Source of the DNA: Brevibacillus brevis
GTDB lineage: Bacteria > Bacillota > Bacilli > Brevibacillales > Brevibacillaceae
Reading direction: 5' to 3'
DNA length: 64,000 nt
NCBI RefSeq assembly: GCF_001039275.2
Contig: NZ_CP030117.1
Coordinates: 3,844,001 to 3,908,000, forward strand
In this document: one piece after another, positions 50,790 to 59,984 of the stretch
How the letters are laid out: every line of letters begins with the position of its first letter
How positions within the stretch are numbered: the first letter of the stretch is position 1
Translations under genes and position numbers: made by a program
The notes under the pieces: generated by a model
Database searches by the model: none
Told to the model about the DNA's origin: nothing
What the model saw: the letters and a program-made list of their open reading frames with translations, nothing else

Positions 50790-51069
50790 ACGCGGCTTAG
50801 TCGGCGGTGGTGCATCACCTAACAGATGTTTAATCATCCGGACTGATCGGTGATTACCGTATTCTTTCACGAACGCTTCCACATCCTCTTGGGGTGGTGT
50901 CGCTCAACTATTAATCAGATCCGCTACTCAGCGAGCTGATCTCCCAGTTTCTTACCAGTGATTCGTACGTCAGTTGTTCCCCTGTTCGCTGATTCTAATG
51001 AGTATAATCGCAGATGTCATGCATCCGAGAGCAAGAGTACAGTGAAATTGTTGTGCCCTTGTTCTCCAT
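50790..51069 (-). pseudogene. decayed copy of the HTH early regulator (N-terminal part)
   Basis: From the ATG at 51069 the translation parallels the 37665-38297 gene (TTISLYS.SR.HDICDY, NQRTGEQLTYESL), but in-frame stops and frameshifts break it. The GC-rich tail resembling GDAPPPTDPRLL is still recognisable. It marks the start of the second, decayed immunity/integration copy. Confidence 0.75.
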
Positions 51070-51341
51070 CTGTTCTCCTCTTTTCTATTTGGTTTTCGAA
51101 TTACATTGAAACTGTGCTCATCTTTTTAGCCTTCCCCGTTACTCGCCTTGGGGTTTTTCCTATTGGAATTAACAATTTAACAGTTGCTACATTAGTTCTT
51201 TTGAAGTCCTTGATTAGCTGGTTGAACCACTGAATGCAATAAATACAGCAGGAGGTTTCGTTTAGACGGAAAATATGGCTCTCCACACGATTTGGAGGAA
51301 GTGTTCTACAGTTAATAGCATTGTTCTCACCTCGCTTTCAT

Positions 51342-51480
51342 CTCACACTGCATGCAGCGTCGAGTCTTGGCATTGACCCCATCTTGACCTATTTATCTCA
51401 CTTGACTGGTGAACTGGTGGAATGGCGCGGCTCATATCTTCGCTCGCTACCGCTCTTCGGCGCTCTATGCAGTTGTGTGA
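51342..51480. repeat. second copy of the inverted-repeat element
   Basis: Right end ATGCAGTTGTGTGA (51467-51480) is identical to the first copy; the left end has lost three bases (TCACACTGCAT). Internal indels relative to 39044-39190 do not close the short minus-strand frame. Confidence 0.5.
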
Positions 51481-51498
51481 GTGTCGTCCAGCACTCCT

Positions 51499-51657
51499 TT
51501 ACGCTTTTTCCTCTTTCTTTACTGGTTGATCAGTATCAGTGTCTTCCTTTGGTTCTGCTGGTTTTGACTTGAGTAATACCTCCAAAGCATGGATCATTCG
51601 TTTCATATCAGGTGCGAACTCACGGTGGAATTCGATACCTTTAAGTTGTTTGATCAT
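51499..51657 (-). CDS. conserved small acidic protein, 52 aa (second copy)
   Basis: Intact homologue of the 39209-39367 gene with only a few substitutions (IKQLKGIEFHREFAPDMKRM). GGAGG lies upstream. It is one of the few unbroken phage-type genes in the decayed region. Confidence 0.65.
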   Translation of the reverse strand: MIKQLKGIEFHREFAPDMKRMIHALEVLLKSKPAEPKEDTDTDQPVKKEEKA

Positions 51658-51682
51658 TGTCGGCCTCCTTTCAGGCTACTTT

Positions 51683-51915
51683 GGGTTATACAATTCCAAA
51701 ACAACAAATTTCGTTAGTTTATCGTCAGAAAAAATTCCTACATCAACTGAAAGTACTTGTGCAATTACTTTTAGCCTTTCAACATCCAGACGTACATTGC
51801 CTTATTCATTATGGCTATACCCTTGCAAGGAAATCCCCAGTATACTCGCCATATGTGTCTTTGTTACTCCCTTTGCTTTTCTTAATTGATAAACGTAGCA
51901 TGAACCATTTTATCA
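51683..51915 (-). pseudogene. broken XRE-family regulator
   Basis: Translation YQLRKAKGVTKTHMASILGI and VERLKVIAQVLSVDVGIFSD is an HTH domain, interrupted by an in-frame stop after GYSHNE. Not the same family branch as the 39382 regulator. Palindromic boxes with ACGAATTTCGT and GTTAGTTA lie upstream. Confidence 0.6.
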
Positions 51916-52030
51916 CCTCCCCACTAACGAATTTCGTTATCGTCAAATTATTCTTTTAATTAAACTCTTAAATCCCGTTAACTAACTACCTAAATACGTT
52001 AGTTATTGATAATATTAGGAGGTGATTTTG

Positions 52031-52386
52031 TTGGAAACGGTTGGGCAGAGAATAAGAAAACTAAGAAAAGCTAATAACTGGACCCAAGAACAATTTGCTA
52101 AAAACGTGTTAATGTTTCTCCACAAAAAGTCTCTAATTGGGAGCGCGATTACACTCCTCCTAGTGTTAAAGATATAGCTAGAATTGCCCAAATCTGCAAC
52201 ATTGAATCAGACTATATATTAACTGGGCGGACTTCCCCCCTTACCTCTTCAGCTAAATCAGACAAGCACCTGTCAGAATTTGAAAACCTCTTCTTTTTCG
52301 AACTAGATAAGCTAAGCGAAGAAGATAAGCAGAAGGCTTTAGAGCATGTGAGGTACTTGCGGTATTTAGCGGAGCAACAGAAATGA
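52031..52386 (+). pseudogene. frameshifted CI-like repressor
   Basis: TTG start after AGGAGGTG. ETVGQRIRKLRKANNWTQEQ begins an HTH, then the frame is lost near FAKN by a one-base change. The other frame continues VSNWERDYTPPSVKDIARI and ends with LEHVRYLRYLAEQQK, nearly identical to the repressor at 39790. Confidence 0.8.
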
Positions 52387-52391
52387 CAACG

Positions 52392-52424
52392 AGACGAGCT
52401 ACTTATTAGCCGTCTCGTTTTTTA
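52392..52424 (+). terminator. terminator of the broken repressor
   Basis: Same GAGACG/CGTCTC hairpin and T-run as 40198-40232. Confidence 0.7.
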
Positions 52425-52523
52425 GAACTGGAAGGTATGGGGAACGTTACCATTAAACTATTTCAATTATATTCATATTTACAAAAAAACGACGAACATA
52501 CTAATCATATGTTCGTCGTTTTT

Positions 52524-54251
52524 TTAAAACTTAAAGTACGTTTCATGACCATTCCTATGATTATCTACTATTTTCCTAAATTCATCTATTTTCCCATTTT
52601 GGGAGTATGTTTCTTTTAAAACTTCAAAAAGCGAAAAGTTATAGTTTGAGAGTGCATTCTCGGATATTTTTAACAATAAATCACTGTTGAGAGTATAATT
52701 AAATTTTTTGCAAATTCTCAAGAACAATTCAGGGTCTTCATCTAGAACCATTTGGCCAATATTATTATTACCAAATAACTCCAATACTTCTTCGGACTTG
52801 TCTAGATTGAGTAATATATAAAGTTTCTTCCGTGTTAATTCAGAATTCAAATCAAAAAGGTGTTCACAATCCTTTATAAGATTGTAAGCAATTGAAAATT
52901 CTCCTTTTTCCATATAAATGTCAACCATTTTAACTACTATTTCTTTCCGATTTGTAAGTTCATTAAATAATTGGTGGTACAATTCGAGGGCTTTATCATT
53001 TTCTTGATACATATGATATGTATTGGCTAACCGTAGCTTCACATCTAGATAATCTTGTGTTCTTTTAGTAAGGTAGTGTTCTATAATTTTTAGGTTAAAT
53101 CTTGGTTTTGTCCAATTTCTATTGTCCATTTTCATAAAAATACTTTTATATCGTAATAACATTCGATCGTTTTGAATACCAAAATAATCGTACAATTTAT
53201 GAAATGCCAATAATATTTTTTCTCTACTCTCATTTCTTAGAACATAAAAATCAATAAGTTTTTCTAGACTTAGTCTATGAGGAAACACCTCAATTATTTC
53301 TTCTAGTTCCTTTTGAATTAATTCAGGTTCCTCTAATAAACGCTCACCTGATGTGATTTGATCTAAAATACTACCTAACTTTTCTTCAATAATATTTTCA
53401 GAAATCGTTTTTGAGAACAATCTTAAATAGTCCTTTAATAATGGTATTTCTTGATCCATAACGTGTTCAGTAAGTAATAACGTTTCCGCTAGTTCTATTT
53501 CTCTTTCAGAATGAAGAATACCAATATCCTCTTCCCTTACTACTGTTTCATTATCGTTAAGGTAATTACAAACATTCTTAATTAATTCCTTTTCTTTTAG
53601 CTCGTTAGTTAAAGGTATTCTTGTTAATGTAAATAAAACTTGAACTGGTTCCTGCCAAGTAAAGCGTTCAGCTTTTGATATCCCCTTTATTATTTGTTTT
53701 GCCCCGTCAAGATTTTCCAAATTATTAGCTGATAGAAAAACGACTTTGTCTGCAAGTAATGAGGTACACAAACTACTTATTTCTGTTACTCCAGTTCTTG
53801 AATCAATAAGTAAGAAGTCAGGAGCAATCTCATTCTTTATTTTTTCCTGTAAATCTAGAAAAAAAACAGTCCCTTCACTATTTGAACTATAAAACATTTT
53901 ATGCCAGTCAATGTAAGCTAATTTTCTCCAATAATCCCCATTTAATACAGCACCTGCTGGGATTACTACGATTTCACCTTGCGTCTTTTTAATCGGTTTT
54001 TTGCATACTGAAAAATCTTTAATACTTTCGAAAACAGTTCCATTCACTGAGAACTCATAAATATAATCAATTAAACCTTTATTTAATTCATTTCCTATTT
54101 CAGGGAACTTGTAATGGACCCCAGGAGCTTCTAAGTCAAAATCAAGTATACAAACTTTTTGTCCAAATCTAGATAAATAAGATGCGATGTTAGCAAGCGC
54201 AAGTGTTCTTCCTACACCACCTTTATATGAATAAAAAGTAATTGTTTCCAT
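52524..54251 (-). CDS. KGGVGR-motif ATPase with C-terminal helical repeats
   Basis: 575 residues. TFYSYKGGVGRTLALANIAS is a deviant Walker A of the MinD/ParA superfamily with the variant KGGVGRT; ILDFDLEAPG and FLLIDSRTGVTEIS are the following switch motifs. From about residue 300 the sequence is a TPR-like solenoid (DVKLRLANTYHMYQENDKAL). The ATPase is not a partition protein: no ParB partner. It forms the third gene of a three-gene operon, and a defence role is inferred from the hotspot. Confidence 0.65.
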   Translation of the reverse strand: METITFYSYKGGVGRTLALANIASYLSRFGQKVCILDFDLEAPGVHYKFPEIGNELNKGLIDYIYEFSVNGTVFESIKDFSVCKKPIKKTQGEIVVIPAGAVLNGDYWRKLAYIDWHKMFYSSNSEGTVFFLDLQEKIKNEIAPDFLLIDSRTGVTEISSLCTSLLADKVVFLSANNLENLDGAKQIIKGISKAERFTWQEPVQVLFTLTRIPLTNELKEKELIKNVCNYLNDNETVVREEDIGILHSEREIELAETLLLTEHVMDQEIPLLKDYLRLFSKTISENIIEEKLGSILDQITSGERLLEEPELIQKELEEIIEVFPHRLSLEKLIDFYVLRNESREKILLAFHKLYDYFGIQNDRMLLRYKSIFMKMDNRNWTKPRFNLKIIEHYLTKRTQDYLDVKLRLANTYHMYQENDKALELYHQLFNELTNRKEIVVKMVDIYMEKGEFSIAYNLIKDCEHLFDLNSELTRKKLYILLNLDKSEEVLELFGNNNIGQMVLDEDPELFLRICKKFNYTLNSDLLLKISENALSNYNFSLFEVLKETYSQNGKIDEFRKIVDNHRNGHETYFKF

Positions 54252-54263
54252 AATGTCACCTCT

Positions 54264-54779
54264 TTAAGCAGTTGATAAAAATCTGGATAATTGTTTATTA
54301 GCTTTTTCTATTTCATTTCTCTGCAGTATTTCTTTAAATTTCCCATTATACAACACGGAAGAGAATTTACTCATATTTGACTCTTCAGTTGTGGCCAATT
54401 CTTCTCCCTCTTTATCTTCTTCAATATTAATGACTAAGCTAACATCAGGTAACCATTTCTCTAAAATATTTTCCTTATGTAATCTTTCCGATGCAGAATT
54501 CTCACCATCTATAGTCATTGAAAGTTTCCAAACATAATCATCTTCAACTTTTAAAATTGAATCTCGAACGGATATTTTTCCGCTTCTAATTTCCTCGTAT
54601 CTATCTAAGCTAATAGGAGTATATAACCAAATCAACTCTTCATCTGTTATTTCACACCAATAACATAAGTAAATTTGATCGGTACTACTTTTACAAGAAA
54701 ACAGTTGGGGACCATCAAAGTATATATAAGTTTCTAATATCTTAAATTCTCCTATTGTATTTTTGTGAATGATTTCCAT
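54264..54779 (-). CDS. DUF6575-like protein of the KGGVGR operon
   Basis: 171 residues. IYFDGPQLFSCKSSTDQIYL, CYWCEITDEELIWLYTPIS and RSGKISVRDSILKVEDDYVW fit the DUF6575 pattern. It lies 12 bp from the ATPase gene and 3 bp from the preceding gene. Function unknown; probable structural or sensor partner. Confidence 0.5.
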   Translation of the reverse strand: MEIIHKNTIGEFKILETYIYFDGPQLFSCKSSTDQIYLCYWCEITDEELIWLYTPISLDRYEEIRSGKISVRDSILKVEDDYVWKLSMTIDGENSASERLHKENILEKWLPDVSLVINIEEDKEGEELATTEESNMSKFSSVLYNGKFKEILQRNEIEKANKQLSRFLSTA

Positions 54780-54782
54780 TTA

Positions 54783-55235
54783 CTATATACCACCTATATC
54801 TATAATTTTAAAACTTTCGTGAATAGACCGAGCATCATTTATCCACCAACTAACATGAGATTTAGTTTGTAAGGCTTTTTTAGCTGGATTCTTGCTATCT
54901 TCAAGAATTGCGCCTGATTGTTTAGTTACTATCCCTTGAGCAATATAAAATTTACCTCCATTTTTTTTAACTGACGCCATGTTTGGCGCATATTTAATTG
55001 CATCTTGGATTTCAAGGAAAACAGATACAGCTGATACTTCGCATTTGTCTCTAAACTTTATCTTTGGATACAAAATAGAATGTGGATGAAAATCATTAAA
55101 CTCTGGAGGATTATTTAAAACTACTCTAAAAACTTCAACTTCCCTGCTCTCCGATGATTGAGGGGGGCAATTATCTGGAAGCCTGACAATTATATCTGGG
55201 GCAAAAAGACATTCAGTTATTCTCATTATACCCAT
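54783..55235 (-). CDS. first gene of the KGGVGR operon, unknown family
   Basis: 150 residues, mainly strands and short helices (PDIIVRLPDNCPPQSSESRE ... GGKFYIAQGIVTKQSGAIL). No catalytic motif seen. An ATG at 55226 is an alternative start. The three genes share spacing of 3-12 bp and must act together. Confidence 0.55.
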   Translation of the reverse strand: MGIMRITECLFAPDIIVRLPDNCPPQSSESREVEVFRVVLNNPPEFNDFHPHSILYPKIKFRDKCEVSAVSVFLEIQDAIKYAPNMASVKKNGGKFYIAQGIVTKQSGAILEDSKNPAKKALQTKSHVSWWINDARSIHESFKIIDIGGI

Positions 55236-55336
55236 ACCTACCTTATTACTTAAGTATTTGTTTTCTACAATTTTACATTTTGTTTCGTCATATTAGATTA
55301 TTAATTCTGTCATTACTTCTTTATTCGATAATCAGA

Positions 55337-55420
55337 CCTAAATACCTATGACATCTTCAACATCTAATGCGACGAGAAACGACAAAACTTCTGATTGAGT
55401 GCTCAAGAGGTAACTGTTTT
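55337..55420. repeat. junction repeat R4 before the KGGVGR operon
   Basis: Contains AATACCTA, ACATCTAATGCGACGAGAAACGACAAAACTTCTGAT in segments similar to R1-R3, with a hairpin ending CAAGAGGTAACTG. It is the most diverged of the four copies and overlaps the 3' end of the adjacent membrane-protein gene. Confidence 0.55.
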
Positions 55421-56236
55421 TTCATCTTCAATTTTATTATTTTTTGCTATTGACGATTCATTTTTCATATCATCCAAATCTTCTATTAAAAATTCTTTCT
55501 GAACCAATTCTTCCTTTGTAATTATTCGATTCCTTTTACAAAGCACAGGTATGTAATTATCCCCAATAAGATAGCTATCCGATTTCACTGGATGAAGTAA
55601 GTACCATTTTTCTTTCTGTCCTTCCTTGTCCATCTCAATTGATACTACCTTTTCAGTGTTAAAAGCAAGCACACTGTTTAAAGGTTTTAGCAATACCACT
55701 ATTAATGCTGAACAAATAAAGTAAATTATTGCTAATACCAGGAAATACTCAAGTGACATTGTTTCTGGCTTTGTTTGGTACATTCCCCCTATTATTGATC
55801 CAGTGGAGTATGGCACTATAGCAGTAGCCGCCGCACAATATATTCCTGTTGCTAACATAAAGAATCTCCGGTTTCTTAGACTGTCCAAACCTGTAATTTT
55901 TTTGCGCATGGCAGCCATCCCAAATATTAGGTAGAAAAAAAATATTACATAAATTAATGCGACTAATGCAATCCATGGATTATACCAGTGGGTATTATTT
56001 GCAAAGTAATCCCCAATAAGGACCATAAAAATAGTAACGACAATCATACTGAAAATGAAATGCACTATTTGATGGAGGAGTCTTTGTTCTTTTGTATAAA
56101 ACTTTTTCTCAAAATCTTGAGCTGTTACAAACGTTACTGGTAAAAATGTTAGTAACTTAAATACTATCGCAGATATTCCTACTACTATAGTAGGCACTTG
56201 TAAAGTTGATAAAAGCTTCGTTAATAATTCTTCCAT
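55403..56236 (-). CDS. polytopic membrane protein with cytoplasmic tail
   Basis: 277 residues with five or so hydrophobic helices up to about residue 195 and a charged tail (MDKEGQKEKWYLLHPVKSDS). It begins 4 bp after the stop of an HNH-gene fragment. It may be a membrane effector of the neighbouring nuclease. No family recognised. Confidence 0.6.
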   Translation of the reverse strand: MEELLTKLLSTLQVPTIVVGISAIVFKLLTFLPVTFVTAQDFEKKFYTKEQRLLHQIVHFIFSMIVVTIFMVLIGDYFANNTHWYNPWIALVALIYVIFFFYLIFGMAAMRKKITGLDSLRNRRFFMLATGIYCAAATAIVPYSTGSIIGGMYQTKPETMSLEYFLVLAIIYFICSALIVVLLKPLNSVLAFNTEKVVSIEMDKEGQKEKWYLLHPVKSDSYLIGDNYIPVLCKRNRIITKEELVQKEFLIEDLDDMKNESSIAKNNKIEDEKTVTS

Positions 56237-56240
56237 TAAC

Positions 56241-56387
56241 TCATCCCTCTAACCTTTGTATTTGTTGTATCAAATTATCATTGTATTCGCGAGCGTCCTC
56301 AACATAGTGAACTCTTCTATGACAGTTAGAACAAATAGCTGCTACAGGCTGATCCGCCGTCTATCATTCTCAGCAGCTTTTCTACCT
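56241..56387 (-). pseudogene. C-terminal fragment of an HNH endonuclease gene
   Basis: The translation PVAAICSNCHRRVHYVEDAR and a short upstream DGG piece equal the last part of the SRA-HNH gene at 45905. The stretch between DGG and VAAIC is deleted. The stop lies 4 bp before the start of the next membrane-protein gene. Confidence 0.7.
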
Positions 56388-56395
56388 ATCCACGC

Positions 56396-57028
56396 TTATT
56401 CGTTTTGATAAACCCTTTGTCGCGCTCTTATAGTTCGCTTGTTTTTCGCGTCTTGTTCAATCTCCCAAATGATTTGTTGAATTACTGGTGAAGGAAAGAA
56501 GTGTTTACTTCTACTTTTAGGATCTAAGTATCTTCTTAGATGTCTTTTTAAAAATTTGTGAATCTCTTCAAGACTGATGCAAATAAAACCAGGCATATCT
56601 CGTCCATCATCCGTAATTAACACTTTTCCAACTTGATGATAATTACCGGTTACTACTGGATTTATAGATAATTCAGGTACTAGCTCATTAACCCTAGAAT
56701 GTGAAGAGAATCCCATTCTCTCTAACCCATACTTTAGCCTGTCTATTCTTGTTAAGCAAATGTCATTGGGTGTTATCCTACCTGCTTTTACTTCGCATAG
56801 AATACCTATATTCTTATTGTCATCAAAATTTCTAAAGAGTAGCTCATGCTTGTCTGCTTCTCTCCCGCCGACGTTTTCATAAGTATATTTTTGGCGAATA
56901 GCCAGGATATCAATGTCTGCACTTTGCGTGGAATCAAGTCCATCATTATGCAATACAAAATTGTCCAACAGAAAAAAGCCATTCAATCTGAAGTACCAAT
57001 AAACCATTTCTTCAGCGAAATTCCTCAT
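56396..57028 (-). CDS. PD-(D/E)xK nuclease-like protein
   Basis: 210 residues. AEEMVYWYFRLNGFFLLDNF begins the fold; QSADIDILAIR gives the acidic residue and NIGILCEVKAG the E-x-K. A C-terminal helical part follows. It lies between two membrane-protein genes, so a membrane-coupled nuclease system is possible. Function inferred from the fold only. Confidence 0.6.
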   Translation of the reverse strand: MRNFAEEMVYWYFRLNGFFLLDNFVLHNDGLDSTQSADIDILAIRQKYTYENVGGREADKHELLFRNFDDNKNIGILCEVKAGRITPNDICLTRIDRLKYGLERMGFSSHSRVNELVPELSINPVVTGNYHQVGKVLITDDGRDMPGFICISLEEIHKFLKRHLRRYLDPKSRSKHFFPSPVIQQIIWEIEQDAKNKRTIRARQRVYQNE

Positions 57029-57063
57029 GCACTTCTCCTAACTTTTAATATGGATTCTAAAAT

Positions 57064-58089
57064 TTAGAGTTCAATTGTTATATTTTCCTTATTTATTAAT
57101 ACTTTATTATTCCTTTGCTTATTCAGTTGATTAACAATCTTATAGTGTTTAGAGGATTTTAAAGCAGATTTGATTTCAAATGTAATTACAATATGATTAG
57201 TTCCTTCACTCAAATACTCTGTTATATCTAATTTATTGTTATATTCATATTTGCTTTTAGCATATAAAAACTTTCTTTTACTCTCTTCTATATTTACTAA
57301 GTTCGTTTCATTCTCTTTTCCCTCACTAATCTCTAGGAATGTAGTTGCGAAATCATCTTTGCTTATAGTTTTCTCGATAACAACTTTGTTATTTTTGTCT
57401 ATTACAAAAAAATTGATTGTATTGGGCATTTTATTTTCAAAATACATACTAACTTCAGTAGCTGAGAATTTAATTACTGATTTCCCTTTTACAGAAATAT
57501 CGTATGTCCCCAATCCAATTATGATAAAACTTAATGCCAGACCAATCCAAGGGAAGATTATGTTTATGAATAGATTCTGATTTGGTAAAAAGCGATTAAA
57601 GAATGTTTGGTAAATACTTAACCAATACTTATGGGTTAGGTAAGATGTAAGTATCAGTGCGCCTATTAACACCATACATAATATTACACTGTCTTGATAA
57701 ATTAGTATTAATACCGTCGCTGTTAAAGTAAGAAGGAAGTGAGTGACGAGCATTCCCACAATGCTTCTAAAGTTTTTGTCAGCTTTTTCTTCATACTCAA
57801 GCCGAATCCCTACTTTTTCAAAATTACCAAAGTTAGTGAATTCTGATACACAATAAGAAAAAGCGTGCCATAATAAGAAAGAAATTGAAGACAGTATTAA
57901 AGGAAAAAGAATATGTTCTCCTCCTAAAATAAATCCTCTTGTATCATTTATGTAAAGAGATTGATATGACTTACTCAAATAGTCCAATAAGAGTTTGAAT
58001 AAATAAAAGGTTACACCGATTGAACTAATTACAAGAAGGAGTCTACTATTCCTATCTCCAAATGTGAGTTGTTTCTTATTTTCGATCAT
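57064..58089 (-). CDS. membrane protein with C-terminal soluble domain
   Basis: 341 residues. Five hydrophobic helices in the first 215 residues (LLLVISSIGVTFYLFKLLL ... LFINIIFPWIGLALSFIIIG) are followed by a beta-rich domain (KMPNTINFFVIDKNNKVVIE). The start overlaps the stop of the HNH fragment by one base, so translation is coupled to it. No family recognised. Confidence 0.6.
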   Translation of the reverse strand: MIENKKQLTFGDRNSRLLLVISSIGVTFYLFKLLLDYLSKSYQSLYINDTRGFILGGEHILFPLILSSISFLLWHAFSYCVSEFTNFGNFEKVGIRLEYEEKADKNFRSIVGMLVTHFLLTLTATVLILIYQDSVILCMVLIGALILTSYLTHKYWLSIYQTFFNRFLPNQNLFINIIFPWIGLALSFIIIGLGTYDISVKGKSVIKFSATEVSMYFENKMPNTINFFVIDKNNKVVIEKTISKDDFATTFLEISEGKENETNLVNIEESKRKFLYAKSKYEYNNKLDITEYLSEGTNHIVITFEIKSALKSSKHYKIVNQLNKQRNNKVLINKENITIEL

Positions 58090-58616
58090 TACACTCTCCT
58101 TAAAGAATTTTCCTTGCTGCTTACATAATCAGCAATAGAACTATTAACCGTATAAGAATCTAAGCCATAGTGTGCCCTTCTATGACAATTCGGACAAATG
58201 GCAGCGACCCACTCCGTATGATCTGGGCCTCCATCGGATAATCTTCGCGTATGGTGTACTTCCAAGAATGGCTCTCCTTTGGCCGTTTTAAAAGGAGCTT
58301 CATTACCGCACACTTCACATATCCCGTTTGCTCTTTTCAGAGCATACAGCTTTACAGCCCTACTTCTCTCTCGATATTGAACTATACGTTCTTTTGGCGT
58401 AACTTCTTGACCATGATTTGTGCTCACTAATGCCTTATTCTTAAGTTCCTCTAATGACAAATTACTTAATTCACTTGCGCTAGCTGTCTCACTACTATTA
58501 ACTACCTCAATTGGCATTAGCTCAAACACAATTACTTTCCAATCTTGCCCCTTGTTGTCTTTATCCTTGAGTTTGTACCCTATACAAATCATTTGACTAT
58601 GTACCTTACAATGCAA
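58089..58616 (-). pseudogene. SRA-HNH gene with the SRA region deleted
   Basis: The last 165 residues match the C-terminal half of the 45905 gene at high identity (GYKLKDKDNKGQDWKVIVFE, HHTRRLSDGGPDH, ICPNCHRRAHYG). The helical N-terminus and SRA region are absent; the sequence upstream of MHCKV equals the normal 5' flank (R3). The HNH motif itself is intact, so an active nuclease fragment is possible. Confidence 0.7.
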
Positions 58617-58635
58617 ACTCCTTGCTAAATAAGGC

Positions 58636-58738
58636 TGAATGTATACAATTCGGCAAATAGTCCTAATTACCTACAACATTTCATCGTGTATATCCGACAT
58701 AAAACGACAAAACCTCCTGATCAGTGATCAAGAGGCAT
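58636..58738. repeat. junction repeat R3 upstream of the truncated SRA-HNH gene
   Basis: Nearly the same as R2 over the first 80 bp and as R1 over the terminator-like GATCA hairpin. It thus combines features of both. Confidence 0.7.
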
Positions 58739-58830
58739 ATTAGTAATCTTGTAAAAAGAACGTTGTTAAAACTAACCATCCCGCTAGCTTTGATGTTGTT
58801 TTTGATATTCGTACTAATTAGAGTAATACT

Positions 58831-59301
58831 TTATCTATCACTGCGCACTATCTTCCCAAATATAGTTGGTCTATTGGTTTCAAACTGATGAATAAGTTCT
58901 TCTCCAAAAATACTAATTGATTGTTCCCAGGGATGCCCTAAATATCCCCACTTATATTCTTTATTCAAAAAGAAGTAATAATCACCATCTGGGTAAAACC
59001 CTATTCTTGCATGGCCATTCTCTAGATGCGGATTGTAGAGGTAAGATTTGTGTTGCCAATCCAGTGCGTAGATATATTCGTCAGACCCTGTTACTGCCCT
59101 AAGGTTGGTAATACACTTCTCTTCAAGATCATCGATATCGTCATCCGTATATTCAGTAATATCAAAAGTAACAAAAGGTACCGGTAAACGATAGGAAGGC
59201 CAATCACTGCTATGGACACTAGGTTTAAAATTGAAATCCTTATAAAATTTATCCCAAACCAGACCATATTGCTCATACGCCAATGGAATCCAAATGTCCA
59301 T
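58831..59301 (-). CDS. DUF2716 protein
   Basis: 156 residues. IYALDWQHKSYLYNPH, IGFYPDGDYYFFLNKEYKWG and YLGHPWEQSISIFGEELI are the DUF2716 signature. This family is often found near polymorphic-toxin immunity genes, but no toxin is visible here. Confidence 0.7.
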   Translation of the reverse strand: MDIWIPLAYEQYGLVWDKFYKDFNFKPSVHSSDWPSYRLPVPFVTFDITEYTDDDIDDLEEKCITNLRAVTGSDEYIYALDWQHKSYLYNPHLENGHARIGFYPDGDYYFFLNKEYKWGYLGHPWEQSISIFGEELIHQFETNRPTIFGKIVRSDR

Positions 59302-59384
59302 TTTACATCTTCCCTAGTTTAAGTCTTAATCCATTTCTTAATTGCTGCAAGGCCAAATAATTGCAGTGGCAGCTGATCTTCAAC

Positions 59385-59954
59385 CTATCTTTCCTGAATC
59401 TTTTCTTCTAATTTCCGAAGCATTAGTTCCACATTTGTTAGTTCTATCCGATCTTCACTGTCTCTGAAGTCGTCGTACTCGAACATTCCAGTAATTCTGA
59501 TCTTATCTACTTCTATAAACCTCAATAACCTCTTGGCTTCTTCCCTTAGTAATTCACGTACTCCTTCATTGATAATCAGCGTTCCATTAGAACCATTTAA
59601 TAATGCAAAAGACAAACCTAAGAATCTCAAGAAACTATATCCATCGCAATATTCCTCGTAAATGTTATCTAATACTTTATCTAAATCATTGGTATCACTA
59701 GCTACTATTTCTAGTTCTTCTTTGATTCTTCGGTACTCAAGATCTCCAAAAGGTATTTCCGGCGTTAACAAATGCACTAAGTCTAGATCAATATATTTCC
59801 CCTTGAAATCTAAGCTGATAAGCTCCAGATAGAAGACATGCCCATAATGCTCTTCAATCTCTGGAGTCACATAGACCCATTGCTCGAAGTCCTTTATGCT
59901 TAGTTTCTTTTTTAAAACCTCGCTAAATTTTATCTGAATATCGATAAGATTCAT
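59385..59954 (-). CDS. possible immunity-type protein, 189 aa
   Basis: Acidic alpha/beta protein (SIKDFEQWVYVTPEIEEHYG ... NLEELVLNIYEEYCD-like helix). It belongs to a three-gene group with DUF2716 and DUF5071 proteins. No family recognised; the grouping suggests immunity-type function. Confidence 0.45.
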   Translation of the reverse strand: MNLIDIQIKFSEVLKKKLSIKDFEQWVYVTPEIEEHYGHVFYLELISLDFKGKYIDLDLVHLLTPEIPFGDLEYRRIKEELEIVASDTNDLDKVLDNIYEEYCDGYSFLRFLGLSFALLNGSNGTLIINEGVRELLREEAKRLLRFIEVDKIRITGMFEYDDFRDSEDRIELTNVELMLRKLEEKIQER

Positions 59955-59984
59955 TTGCTGAGCCCACCTTTCCAGCTCAATTTA

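Noticed and set aside
52524-54251. ParA plasmid or prophage partition ATPase
   Set aside because: The Walker A is the KGGVGRT variant, the C-terminus is a TPR-like solenoid and there is no ParB or parS-like repeat.
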